Part shown: positions 1 through 10,479 of the stretch, piece after piece
Layout of the letters: every line of letters starts with the position of its first letter
How positions within the stretch are numbered: position 1 is the first letter of the stretch
NCBI GenBank assembly: GCA_021234535.1
Contig: CM037836.1
Location: 32,268,769-32,332,768 of the forward strand
DNA: 64,000 nucleotides
Origin: Stichopus chloronotus
Taxonomy: Eukaryota; Echinodermata; Holothuroidea; Aspidochirotida; Stichopodidae
Direction of reading: 5' to 3'
Notes under the pieces: generated by a model
Database searches by the model: none
The model's input: the letters and a program-made list of their open reading frames with translations, nothing else
What the model was told of the DNA's origin: nothing
Position numbers and translations under genes: made by a program

Positions 1-441
1 ATTTCAAGGACAATGTAGAATTTTATATGCCCAGAGGAGTTTATTATGGAAGCATGTTTCTACTTTAAAAATATTGATATCACATAGCGGTGTGAAATGC
101 CTTTTACTAGGTAATTAAGAGACACTTTGTAATGAGTTAATAAAAGAAATGCTGACACTGTGTAACACTCCACAAGTCCACATCATCTGTTTACATTTTC
201 ATCTAACTTTGAAAGTCATACAGTATCTCAAAAATGGTAATCGATGTGAACAAAATTCCAATGGATTGTCCTTCAGGGTTTCACTCTGCAACTTCTGGAT
301 GAAGCTAGCTCTTTTCTAAATGCATGATCTCACGACCATGGTCCTGAAGTTCACTTTCACTACTGTGATCAGTCTCCCCATGCCTCCTTGTGTCTGGATT
401 GTTCATGTTACCCTAACTCTCTGGAGTCTTGTTAGTTGAAC
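1..441. other. Non-coding flank, nothing recognised
   Basis: AT-rich sequence with no convincing exon, RNA gene or terminal repeat. It runs up to the left target-site duplication of the element beginning at 450. Confidence 0.5.
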
Positions 442-1608
442 TTGGAAATTAGGCTTGGGTTGGTACTTAATACCCGCCTCCGTACTGGTATCGATACCAC
501 TACTGGTACCGTCCTTCATGCACACGTGCATTTCTAAAATGTTACAATCGAAAAAAATCATCTTTTCAAACATACATCCAAAATTATCCATACACTTCAA
601 TACTAAGCATACATTAAAGTTAAGTTATTCATGTTGTTAAGCTTGGTTCTTATGCACGCTGTGTATTTTCTAAGTTAAAAGAAATGTTTACATGTTTCCA
701 CAAGATTCTATGTTTTGCCTATCCGACATTCAGCAGTGATTGGAAAAATATGAGCATAGGCCTGTAAATACAAACTCTCTGCAAAAAAAGTATGGTAGCC
801 TACGTTTCTATAATTATTGTAAATGGTACTCATAAAAGCAGAGAAGTTATGAGAAACAAAGTTTAGCAAAATATTGTTGTACAGCATGTATCAAGCTGTT
901 TTTATCAGAAAAGCTGATGAAATAATGTAGGGCTATGTACTTCATCTCCAAGTGCTGTTAGTACATATGTTACACTAGGCACCTTGTAGGCTCTAAGTAG
1001 TGTTAGGCGGTATTAGTGTGTACTGATACCGGTACTTTTACCAATCTCAGTACTGTTATTGGTACTAGTATGGGTGCAGTTCTCAACGCACACAAGCATT
1101 TCTTAAATGTTAACTGCGAAAATAAGTCATAAATTGATCCAATCAAACATCCAAGATTCATGTTGTTAAACTTGGCCGCATTTCTTATGCACACTCCATA
1201 TTTCTTAAGTTGTACGAAAAATTTTATGTTTCCACAAGGTTCTTTTGCCAACGATACTACGTTCAATATCAATTAGAAAATATAAGCTTAGGCTTGCATA
1301 TATGTTTACTCATAAAAGTAGAGAAATCCTAAGAAACAAATTTCAGCAAAATATAGATGCACAGCACCTATCAAGCTGTTTCGTGAAAAGTTTACAAATT
1401 ATGTAGGCAGCCATACTTTATCCCCAAGCTTTATTCCTAAGGTTACACTAACTTTAGGCCCCTAGGCTGTAGCGTTATTGCACTAGGTGAATCAGCTACA
1501 GAATAGTGTCATAAATTTATACCGCAAAATGGTTGGCACAGAGTAATCCTAACACCTAACAACAACTTAAAACTTAACGCTTGACATGAATGTACTTCGT
1601 ATTTGTGA

Positions 1609-2436
1609 TAGGGCTGTGAGCGATTAGCGATTAATCGCCAGCCGACTAAACGTTTAGTAAAAGGTCACATGCGATTAATCGCTTTTCATGAGTGGGCTAA
1701 ATGAAAGAAAAAAACAAGCTATGCCCTGGTAAATTCGATGACGTAGCCTAGCAATGATATTTAAAAATACCCACCTTTGCTTAGGTAAGTGCTCTACGAA
1801 ACTTATGGTTCTATGCTAATGCCTCTGTAAATGCTCGTAAGTCGTAATGATGCATGATCAGCATTCTTAAGTTATGTAATATTAGGCTAATCTTTGCAAT
1901 AGCCTATACAATAATTGACAATACAGTAAAGTTTACAGTACCCCTAGGCTAGCCTATACTTCGTGAACGATCGCTGCTTGAAAAACCAAACCTTAATAAA
2001 CTTCATTTAGCTACTGATGCAACTAAGAGCACAAACTATATCTGTATAAACCTTCATTTGAAGCAAATTTATATAGAAGAATAACTCTTCATTATTGAAT
2101 CATTCATTACTTATATAAAGTTTAAAGTGGACTTTGCTTCCTGCAATCTGCAACGTTATCAGCAGCGAAGTGAGCGAACGATTGCGCAATACTACGGATT
2201 CTGGTGCAATCACAGCGTTATTTTTTCTGCAGTACAGGGAAGAACATAAATTAATACACTATCTGCTATGCAGAAAAAAATTACACGGTGAATTCACCAC
2301 TTCACGACCTCAATGGAAAGCGGCAAGTTGTGGTGCTTGGGTAGTCCACATATGCGATTAATCGCAACACGATACGATTAATCGCAACACGATGCGATTA
2401 AACGTTTAGTACATTGATCGCAAAGTCACAGCCCTA
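1609..2436 (+). mobile_element. Non-autonomous hAT element with perfect 8-bp duplication
   Basis: An 828-bp element with inverted ends TAGGGCTGTGA and TCACAGCCCTA, flanked on both sides by ATTTGTGA (1601-1608 and 2437-2444). Subterminal regions repeat GCGATTAATCGC-type palindromes near both ends (1627-1685 and 2354-2420). The 75-aa ORF at 2134 inside it resembles no transposase, so it is a deletion derivative or MITE. The site is seen empty in the paralogous repeat copy near 4165-4175 (TTTGTAATTATAAATT). Confidence 0.9.
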
Positions 2437-2827
2437 ATTTGTGATTATAAATTAACTTGGTAAAATTCTGGTACTCTTCACAGGCCTGTCGTAAAGGTCA
2501 GCCCTGTTGAATCTTACATGTCACCAGAACTGCAGTAGCTTAGAGCCATAGAAATAAATGCACCCGAATGACATACTGTAAAGTAAGGCCAGGAGTAACA
2601 AGTGGAGGCACATTGGGTACATATGCATGGGGTGGAGTGGGAGTGTTTTGCCTTTAGTACAGCACAAGGAGGCCGCCAATTGTGCTTGACTTCATAAGTA
2701 TTCTGTGAATAGCTTGCTTACCTATTTCTATGTGATGTTAAATTTTTTTATATCGTGCACCTAACCAAATTAATCTTTAAGACTGTTCGGGAAAAAAAAC
2801 ATTTGTTGAAGGCATAACAGGAGGCTT

Positions 2828-3570
2828 GGTCTCACGTACCCCGCGACAGGCCCTGAAACCCCGTGTTTACAAAAGGACAAAACCACAGGTTAACACCGTG
2901 TTTTCCAGCGTGTGTTCTCACGTACCTCGAGTAAAATTGAATTGGTTGTTCTACTGTAGCGTGGCAGAACGGGCCGTATGTGAGTCAGGCTGGTGAGTTC
3001 GGTTAAAGGAGTGGAGATATGACAAAGTCGGTATAGAGAACACATGTACCAAAGTCCGTTGGTTTACTTGCAGGAACATTTATTGATATTTTAACTGCAA
3101 CACATATACACAGTAAATGGCGTCCACACCGGATGGCAACCACACCAAGACTAACACATATGGTTAATAGAAAACCTGAACACAACACAAATACAAAAGA
3201 ACTTACGTAACACGACATAACCTAATTACCTTAAACATCCAACTGAATTCTTAACATATTATCAACCTAGGCTTGAACTGTTTACGCCTCTCTTACACAA
3301 CCATAGTAACAAGGTCAAATATTTTGCCCAAAGTGCAGTACTGCTAGCCTCTTGTTGTGATGTGCACCCCCTGAACTGGAAGTACGGGTCATCTGTGTCG
3401 TAAAACACGTTATCTTTATTTATTACCATAAACGTGGTATTTAAAACTGCAGAACCCTGGGTTTGGAGGTGGATCGAAATTTAAACACCGACCCCGAGTA
3501 AACCCGTGTTCTGACGTTACTCGAGTGGGAGGTAACACCGTGTTACCCTGAGCGCGGGGTACATGAGACC
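2828..3570 (+). mobile_element. TIR element flanked by AGGCTT
   Basis: A 743-bp element whose ends are inverted: GGTCTCACGTACCCCGCG at the left and the complement of GGTCTCATGTACCCCGCG at the right (one mismatch in 18). AGGCTT occurs immediately outside both ends (2822-2827 and 3571-3576), suggesting a 6-bp target duplication. Motifs such as ACACCGTG recur internally in inverted orientation. No transposase ORF is seen. The superfamily is not assigned. Confidence 0.75.
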
Positions 3571-5104
3571 AGGCTTAGGGATTTTTCTGAGACATGTAAG
3601 ATATCAGGAACAGGTGTTTTTGATTTTAGTAAGCCTGAAGTACATGTTATATCCTGTAGACTGGTGTGTCTTGAATTTTAATGTACAAAATAGCCTAATG
3701 TTAAAATTTTTTACTGTTGCTTTAGATTGGTTTTAGGCTACAATAAAACAACTTGATGTCTTTTAAGATTTTTTAGTACTTGTTGGCGCTTCATATTTTA
3801 GACAATTTTGAGATTAGAAATGTTAAAATTAAGAGATTTCAAGGACAAATGTCATAAATTTTTTGAAAATGGTACTGGTTTCGATAAATTAAGTCTGTAC
3901 CAGATGGATTGGTAATGGTACTGATTAGTACCAAGCTCCAGCAGTAATTAAAAAATTTAAATTGGTACCGAGTAGGACCGATTCAGCGGTACTGGTACCA
4001 ACTTGAGTACCGGTATACCGCCGAACTCTAAATCTAAGGTTAATCTGCTAGGTAAATTAGCGACAGTATAGAACAGTGTCAAAAATTACGCTGCAAAGAG
4101 ATGGATACAGAGTAACCCTAACACCTAAAAATAGAGTGAACTTACTGCTTTATGTAAATATACTATTTGTAATTATAAATTGATTTGATAAAATTCTGGC
4201 CCTATTCATAAGCCTGTCGCAAAGGTGTATCCTATTTAACCAAGTACTTTCCTGATGCTGGAACTTCAGTAGGTTAGACCAAAAAAAAAAAACCCAAAAA
4301 ACAGAATGACATCAGGACCGGGAGCAACAAGTGGAGGACAAATTCTTGGCTGTAAGTACATAGAGTATGCAAGGGTAAGCAGAACTGCTTGGCCTTTAAT
4401 ACAGAGCAAGGATGCCTCCAATTGTGGTTGTCTCATCAGTGTGTGAACAGTTAGCTTTTAGTTTATATATTTCTATTGATGACGTACCGTAGTTTGTCTG
4501 GATATCTTCTATTTCTTTGAATATTTTTCACCTAAACCAAATTAAGTCTAGACTGTTCGGGCCAAAAACATAAATTTTTTGGAAGGATACCAGGGATCTT
4601 TCTGATACATGCAATATTACCAGAAACAGCTGTTTTGGATTTTAGTAAGCCTGAAGCTCATGTTACATCCTGTAGGCTAATGTTGCTTCCATCAAGTCTT
4701 GAAGTTTCATCTACAAAGTAGCCAAATGTTAAAAGAGTTTTTAGTTGACATTACTTATGTTAGGCTCAGAGAGTGGCTAGACTGCTACAAAACAGCCATG
4801 TTTTTTTAGGATTTTTCACAACTATTTGGCAAACTCACATTTTGAGGCAGTTTGAGTTATGAAATGTTTGAATTAACAGCACATTTCAAGGATAAAAATT
4901 GTGTATTTTTTGGAAATGGTAATGTTTCCAATAAATAAAGCCAGTACCCAGCAGATTCATGATTGTAATGGGTAGTACTGATAGTAGTACAGGTCTGTAG
5001 TGGCACAGGGGTAATGGATGAGATAACTGGTACCGAGGAGAACTGGTGCCCAAAATACCGGTACCAAGTTACCAACTTGATTACCAGTATACTGCCCAAC
5101 CCTA

Positions 5105-6530
5105 TTGGAATACACTGTATGCTAGAAGATTATCTGACAAGGATCTGAAGTATGACAAATTGAAGTTTGAACAGGTCTCATATTTGGTTTGTAAGTGTAT
5201 CACATTGAGCACAAGAACCCTACTGTTTTTTGGCAGAGGTCAAAGATCATTTCAGGTCAGCAGGGGTCGAATTGTGAAAACCTTGTAACCATGATATGTC
5301 AGGAAGGAAACTAACAGATCTTATATTTGACTTGTAACTATACCACATCAAGAACAAGATCCCTACTGGTCAAAGGTCAAAGAGTCTCAGAGTTCATTTG
5401 AGGCAATAGGGGTTAAGTTGCAAACATGATATCTCAAGGAAAGAAGCTTGGACTGGTCTCATATTTGCTATGTAGGTGTACCACAATATGCCAAATTTTC
5501 TTTGGTCTTGGTGGAGGACCAATCCTTTTAAGCATGGTATCTTGAGAAGGGATGCTTGGCAGATCGCATAGTTTGCTCTATAAAGTGCGACACATTGACT
5601 ATGAGAAATCCGTTTGTAGTTTGTAAATGTTAAAGCTCATTCGAGGTCAACAGGGTCACATTGTGAAAACCTTGTAGACATGAACCTACTCTGATGTGGT
5701 ATTTGTTATGTACAGCAGGTAAAAGGGGTGTACCCTATTGAGTGCAAAAGCCTATTGTATATGGTTAAGGCCATTTGGGTCAACATGGATCAATTTGTGA
5801 AAACATGTCACTGTTAAAATTATAGCATTCATCTTATAGTCAAAGGGACAACCAAAATGTAACATTTGGTTGTCCTTTTCCAAATTTTAGTAGTCCTGCC
5901 AAAATTTATGTCAGAACTGATTTCTAGGTTGTTGTACGATATAAACACAGTTTGCATTGTACTGTTAGCAAATTCATTGCCACATTTCATGACATATTTC
6001 AGATATTGTAAGTAAAGTATTAGCTGGATTAAAGCACTTAACCAAATTTGGTTATTCTGAAGAATAATCTTGAAACAAAATTTCGTTTTTCTGTGGAGAC
6101 TGTGGGTGCCTTAGGCATCAGGACTTAAAGTACCATTAAAATTTATCATTGCATACATGGTGTCTTAATACAGGAACCCTGGGCATACTGTATATCTCTT
6201 ATTTAGTATGCAGGTTTGCATGTATCAGCCTACAGTATCAGTCATCAACTTAGGTCAAAAGTTGTCATTGTGTGTGAAGTAGATGTTACATCTTACTTGG
6301 TAACATGATACATTGCTGTTCTAATATTAAAATGACATATCCTCATGCTTTGATGTCAGATTCATTAAACAAAAATGCCCATAGTTGAATCATCAAAAAT
6401 CACAATATGTGTATTCTGGTTGATAAGGTCTATCATTTTTATGGAGGCCATAGTTTACATGAGGTCAATAGAGGTCATAGTTGGAGACCCTTGTAAACAC
6501 GATATCCCATTAGTTAATCTTGCTGGAGCA
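5105..6530 (+). repeat. Degenerate ~145-bp minisatellite array (5' truncated element)
   Basis: Diverged repeats of the family built around AGGTCA, TGAAAACCTTGTAAAC and ATATCTCAAGAAGG. A 3' end resembling the H2 subfamily (ATCATCAAAAATC, then a weak hairpin and CTGG at 6416-6419) interrupts a second array whose TGGAGGCCA-type units continue to about 6520. The 80-aa ORF at 5046 is a translation of repeat units, not a gene. Confidence 0.6.
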
Positions 6531-6706
6531 TGAAACATGATGTGTAGCTTAACCTTTAAAAGTAGATGATCCCAATTGATTTAGTGGAGTTCACAGGTCA
6601 AAATGTCTTTGCCAGGCTGTCAATTCCTTAATGCAGTATGCTGTACAATTTGTATGCAATCTATCTGGCAAAGAACCACTAAATTTAAGTCTGGAAGCTC
6701 CTGATC

Positions 6707-7275
6707 AAAAAAAAAAAAAAAAAACTTCCAGGATGGCAATAAATAAACTGATGTTCTTTGTGTACCAACAAATAAACCAATGCTCCCTTTGTACCAAGAA
6801 ATAGACTGATGCACCTTGTGCACCAATAAATAGACTGATGTTCCTTGTGTACCAACAAATAGACTGATGCTCCTTGTGTACTAAATAGACTGATGCACCT
6901 TGTGTACCAGTAAATAGACTGATGTGCCTTGTGTACCAATAAATAGACTGATGTGCCTTGTGTACCAACAAATAACTGATGCTCCTTGTGTACTCAATAG
7001 ACTGATGTGCCTTGTGTACCAGTAAATAGACTGATGCGCCTTGTGTACCAATTAATAGACTGATGCGCCTTGTGTACCAATTAATAGACTGATGCTCCAT
7101 GTGTACCAATTAATAGACTGATGCTCCATGTGTACCAATTAATAGACTGATGCTCCTTGTGTACCGATTAATAGACTGATGCTCCATGTGTACCAATTAA
7201 TAGACTGATGCTCCATGTGTTTATCAATTAATAGACTGATGCTCCTTGTGTATTGACTGATGCTCCTTGTGTACC
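6707..7275 (+). repeat. Poly-A tract followed by a 29-bp minisatellite
   Basis: An 18-A run (6707-6724) precedes about 18 tandem copies of a unit of 29 bp on average with consensus near TAATAGACTGATGCTCC plus TTGTGTACCAAT. Because 29 is not a multiple of three, the minus strand shows overlapping ORFs in different frames that repeat the same amino-acid strings. These are artefacts of the array. Confidence 0.9.
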
Positions 7276-7279
7276 CAGG

Positions 7280-8050
7280 TTTGAACTCATGCTTGTTGGA
7301 CAAAGTTTGACCTGACAATCATTCTTTTAGTAATTCTGTAGAAAGATTATAGCAGATACAATTTCAGAGGATTTTAAACAACAGGAAAAAGGACCATTAT
7401 AGTTTCAAAGGGGTGCATTACACAAGGCACCAGTAAATGATGCCATGTTATTACTCAGAGAGGAAACAATTGGAGGGTTGTGTTATCCTTTTGCCACCTT
7501 TGTAACAGTCACACAGATGTGATTTTCAAGGACTTACAACCGCACTTAGCACCGCTGTACTTCATAAGAAGGAACCATACATACTTTAAACATTTTGAAG
7601 CAATAATTGTGTTGTCACAGCTGTTTATGCCGTGTACTTTGCTTGGATTTTGAGTTGCACTGCAATCTCCAAAAGGAAATGTAAAAGCTCTCTCCCTCTC
7701 TGGTCTTTCAACATCAAATGCAGTGCTTAGTTTACTATGATAGTAACTTAAGATACTTCCATAGGTTTGGATTTCGTGCTCCTTTGGCAGTTGCTGGTAG
7801 CTATACACCTCTCTGTTGACTTGGGTTGTGGTGATTGGATAACTTTGACCTACACCTAATGTTTGGATTATTTTAAGACTCTTTGGGAATCATGCCATCA
7901 GAGTGGGCTGATGTGACACATATATGTTCTAACATGGTACAGTCAATATAGGACATCTGTTGTACATTGGTACAGAAGTTCCCTCTCCAGCTTTGTGGAC
8001 GACATCAGAAGTGGAGACATGTTCAAAGCTGAAGGAATATAAAAGGAATT
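7280..8050. other. Non-coding upstream region of the first exons
   Basis: No repeat or conserved coding block was recognised. If the candidate exon at 8055 is real, part of this stretch would be 5' UTR or promoter; no clear core-promoter motif could be picked out. Confidence 0.35.
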
Positions 8051-8054
8051 AAAA

Positions 8055-8256
8055 ATGGATATAAACTGGAATAAAGCAGAAGATATTGTGTCTGAGTGGA
8101 GTGATTTTACCAATGGCCTGATTAGTCCGCGGTATCAAAATGGTTCAGATTGCAATGAAAATGCATCTACTAGAAGAAGAGCATTTTCTTTTGCAGCACC
8201 AGAGAAAGCTTGGGAGACTAAGAGACATCCATCGTTGAAAGATACTTGCTGGATTT
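8055..8256 (+). CDS. Candidate first coding exon of the IQGAP-like gene (uncertain)
   Basis: An open frame starts at an ATG in an A-rich context (8055) and reads MDINWNKAEDIVSEWSDFTN, then GLISPRYQNGSD. It lies about 780 bp upstream of the first certain IQGAP exon. Two possible donors both leave phase 1, which is what the next exon requires: a GTTCAG at 8143 and a GTTAGT at 8257. The second is the same hexamer used by the 52809-52886 exon. Vertebrate IQGAPs have a short, poorly conserved N-terminus with a R-P-x-Y-G-S-like stretch before the E-E-M-D motif, and SPRYQNGS is loosely similar. No domain is recognisable. It may equally be a chance ORF, with the true start exon elsewhere or outside the window. 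Confidence 0.28.
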
Positions 8257-8259
8257 GTT

Positions 8260-9032
8260 AGTTTTGAATAATATCATTTTATATATTTCATGTTTATCTT
8301 GCAATTAACCTGTACATTGTTTCAGCTTGTGATCTTGTTTTGCCTTTTCAAGTTGAAAGTGACCACACACTGGTTTAGCTGTGAAATGAAATTCTTTGTT
8401 TGTAAAACCTTTCATTAGTCCTCATACTTAATGATACAGCTACCTCAACACTCAAAACAATGTCCTGTTTGCAAACTGTAAACAAGAAAGTATCAATCAG
8501 TTTGTAGGAGGCACATTTATCAACCAGAGATTGGTAGGCATCTTACAATAAATCATAATGCAGCCTTTCTGCACATAACAAATATGTAGAAATCAACATC
8601 AGATAATTGATCTAATTTGGCAATGTATTTTACATGGCATGTGCATGTACCACTGTAAGTTGTATCATTTTAACATGGTGACATGCTACTCAGTAGTGGT
8701 GGGGAGTTTGAAGTAATATCTGGAAAGGAGTCATTGACGAAAATAACTCCAGCAATTTTCGTACTGTAAGCTGCTGTTTGTGGGAGGAGCCTCTCCTATT
8801 TACTACATGTTCTGTATATTATTCGATGACTTTGAACAACCTGTTTGGCCAGAGTGCCTGACATATTTTAGCCATGCTTACATGACATGCTGCCAATTAC
8901 AGTCTGGCCAGTTAGCAGATCTGCAAGGGACTTTGAAATGAATCTCTCTGTCGTAAAGTGTTCAGCTACTGTACATATTTTAATTCATTGAGAGGATTAT
9001 TGTCATTTGTCATGTTCTATTTTTGTATACAG
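8260..9032. other. Unique-looking intronic sequence
   Basis: AT-rich sequence without recognised repeats. It ends in the pyrimidine-rich acceptor of the first certain IQGAP exon. Confidence 0.45.
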
Positions 9033-9138
9033 CGGAAAATGAAGACATACCTCACCGTACCACGGCTGATGAGATGGATGCAGAACGAATGCAGAATGTG
9101 GCATACCAGTATTTGTGTCACTTGGAAGAGGCCAAGAA
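9033..9138 (+). CDS. IQGAP: IQGAP-family protein, exon leading into the CH domain
   Basis: This is the first certain exon of an IQGAP-like scaffold protein, the family that links Rac1/Cdc42, calmodulin and actin at the cell cortex. It starts after a TATACAG acceptor and ends before GTAAGT. The translation contains TADEMDAERMQNVAYQYLCH, matching the conserved E-E-M-D-x-x-R-x-Q-N-x-A-Y-x-Y-L-C-H-L-E-E-A-K segment just before the CH domain of animal IQGAPs. It enters in phase 1 (2 nt complete the first codon) and leaves in phase 2. The split codon AA|G with the exon at 41372 gives A-K-K-W-I-E, where vertebrates have A-K-R-W-M-E. The following intron is about 32.2 kb and full of repeats. Identity is from recalled family motifs; which vertebrate paralogue it corresponds to cannot be decided. 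Confidence 0.93.
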
Positions 9139-9949
9139 GTAAGTTGGTACCCTCAGAGGGACTTAGAGCTGTAGCAATCTTGGATATCTATTGAATTTTC
9201 ATCTTATTCAAGTGATATAGTTATTGCATACTTATCCAACACATTGCACTGTGTATATGTGTTTTGATGCACACATACGTACCCCGAGTGCCTAGTTTGG
9301 GTGGAGTCCTCTTTTAGTTTCACATTTTCACTTTCCAATCATATCCGTTCATCTGTCTGTTCTGGTGTTCAGTTGCAAGGGATTATTTGTTTTATCAGCT
9401 ACGTACTCAAGATGGTTATGAGAACTGAACATATGTATGACGGAACAAATCTGGAAAGACACGTGAGGGAAATAGATCTCTTGCTTTCTGTATGAAATAG
9501 CTGAACTTTGTGTAGACTTGATGTTACAGCACAGGAAACGGTTTTCTTCTGTGCTCTGTGTAACAAACGGATTGGGAAAGATTTTTTTTATCATTTATAA
9601 AATATTTACTGTTTGGATTCATTGTAACTGAGTTTTTATTGATTTCAATGGAGCATTCCTGTAAACTAAAACAACGAAAGCAGAGAACACAGGAATATTT
9701 AGTTCATTTGGAAGAAGTGAGAAGGTACGGTGAGGTTTTTGTTTTACATGAATGTAGCTTTCCCCTTCCTTTTGTAAAGCAGATTGTATAAGAATTTTTA
9801 CAGAGCAAGTGGTGGAGGCAGCATGTACTGCATTTTTACAGGCCAATGCAATCATACATGTGCACAGAGATTTGTGTTAGAAAATAGTACCTACTTTTGA
9901 CTTTGAGTACTGAACTGGTACCTGGTACCTGCACGTCCCTCTACTGTGC

Positions 9950-10475
9950 TAGCATCACTACTGGTAACCTTTGACCCCGCCTCTACCTTCTCCCTAACCC
10001 GCAATGGACTAGCTCCTCTTTCCCAACTACTGTACCTCCCAAAAGTGCTAGCTGGCTTCTCTACTGCTCTCGGAATTATGTGAAAATTTTACCATCTCCC
10101 TTTTTCCTAAGGACATCTACTTTCGTGGATTTCTTCCTTAACATCCCCAGACGCTTATGGACCATGATTTGTCAATAAGTATACTTTATTTATCGGGTTT
10201 AGTGGGTCTTTTTCGTTCGCAGGCCTCTCATTTTGTTCGCACCAAAATTTTTGTATTGGTAGCAGTTGGGCGAAAAAGCAGTTAGGGCCTTCCTTCCCAA
10301 CCTCTCTCGTGTTCTCACAGAACACAGAGGATTCTCCCTCTCTCTTTCACTTTTAATTGCTGTGCATTATTAGATCCACAACAGTTTTCATCCATTTCTA
10401 CCCAATTTCCCTAGGAATTCCCCAGGTAAGTTCGTCATTTGTAAATATCCAAACCAGGTGAGTTTTGGGATATGC
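9950..10475 (+). mobile_element. DIRS-like terminal-repeat fragment
   Basis: At 9963-10005 the sequence (GGTAACCTTTGAC, GCCTCTACCTT, CCCTAACCC, AATGGA) matches the inverted terminal repeat of the DIRS-like element at 58640-61474. At 10430-10475 it matches that element's right flank (GGTAAGT, then CAGGTGAGTTTTG). It therefore looks like a small internally deleted copy. No coding sequence remains. Confidence 0.5.
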
Positions 10476-10479
10476 TATT

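Larger units (their letters stand above)
999..4025 (+). mobile_element. GGTACC-rich hAT-like element, inner copy
   Basis: The second copy is inserted in the first. Ends are AGTGTTAGGCGGTATTAG and ACCGGTATACCGCCGAA (inverted). Flanks are CTCTAAGT (991-998) and CTCTAAAT (4026-4033), an 8-bp duplication with one mismatch. Its 5' part (1080-1500) aligns by eye with 520-990 of the outer copy, and its 3' part (3580-4000) with 4590-5090. It carries two later insertions, at 1609-2436 and 2828-3570. Without them it is about 1.45 kb. Confidence 0.68.
450..5104 (+). mobile_element. GGTACC-rich hAT-like element, outer copy, split by a second copy
   Basis: The outer element starts TAGGCTTGGGTTGGTAC and ends CTGCCCAACCCTA, which are imperfect inverted ends. 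It is flanked by TTGGAAAT (442-449) and TTGGAATA (5105-5112), a probable decayed 8-bp target duplication. Its interior is non-coding and both ends are rich in GGTACC/GGTATACC palindromic words. It is interrupted from 999 to 4025 by a second copy of the same family; the two halves (450-998 and 4026-5104) join into one element of about 1.6 kb. hAT assignment rests on the 8-bp duplication and the TAGGGTTGGGC-type end. Confidence 0.65.

Noticed and set aside
6705..7109. 134-aa minus-strand ORF
   Set aside because: It is a translation of the 29-bp minisatellite; the same peptide motifs occur in other frames.
7270..7300. tRNA B-box-like word near GTTTGAACTC
   Set aside because: No matching A-box, acceptor stem or anticodon arm at the right spacing.
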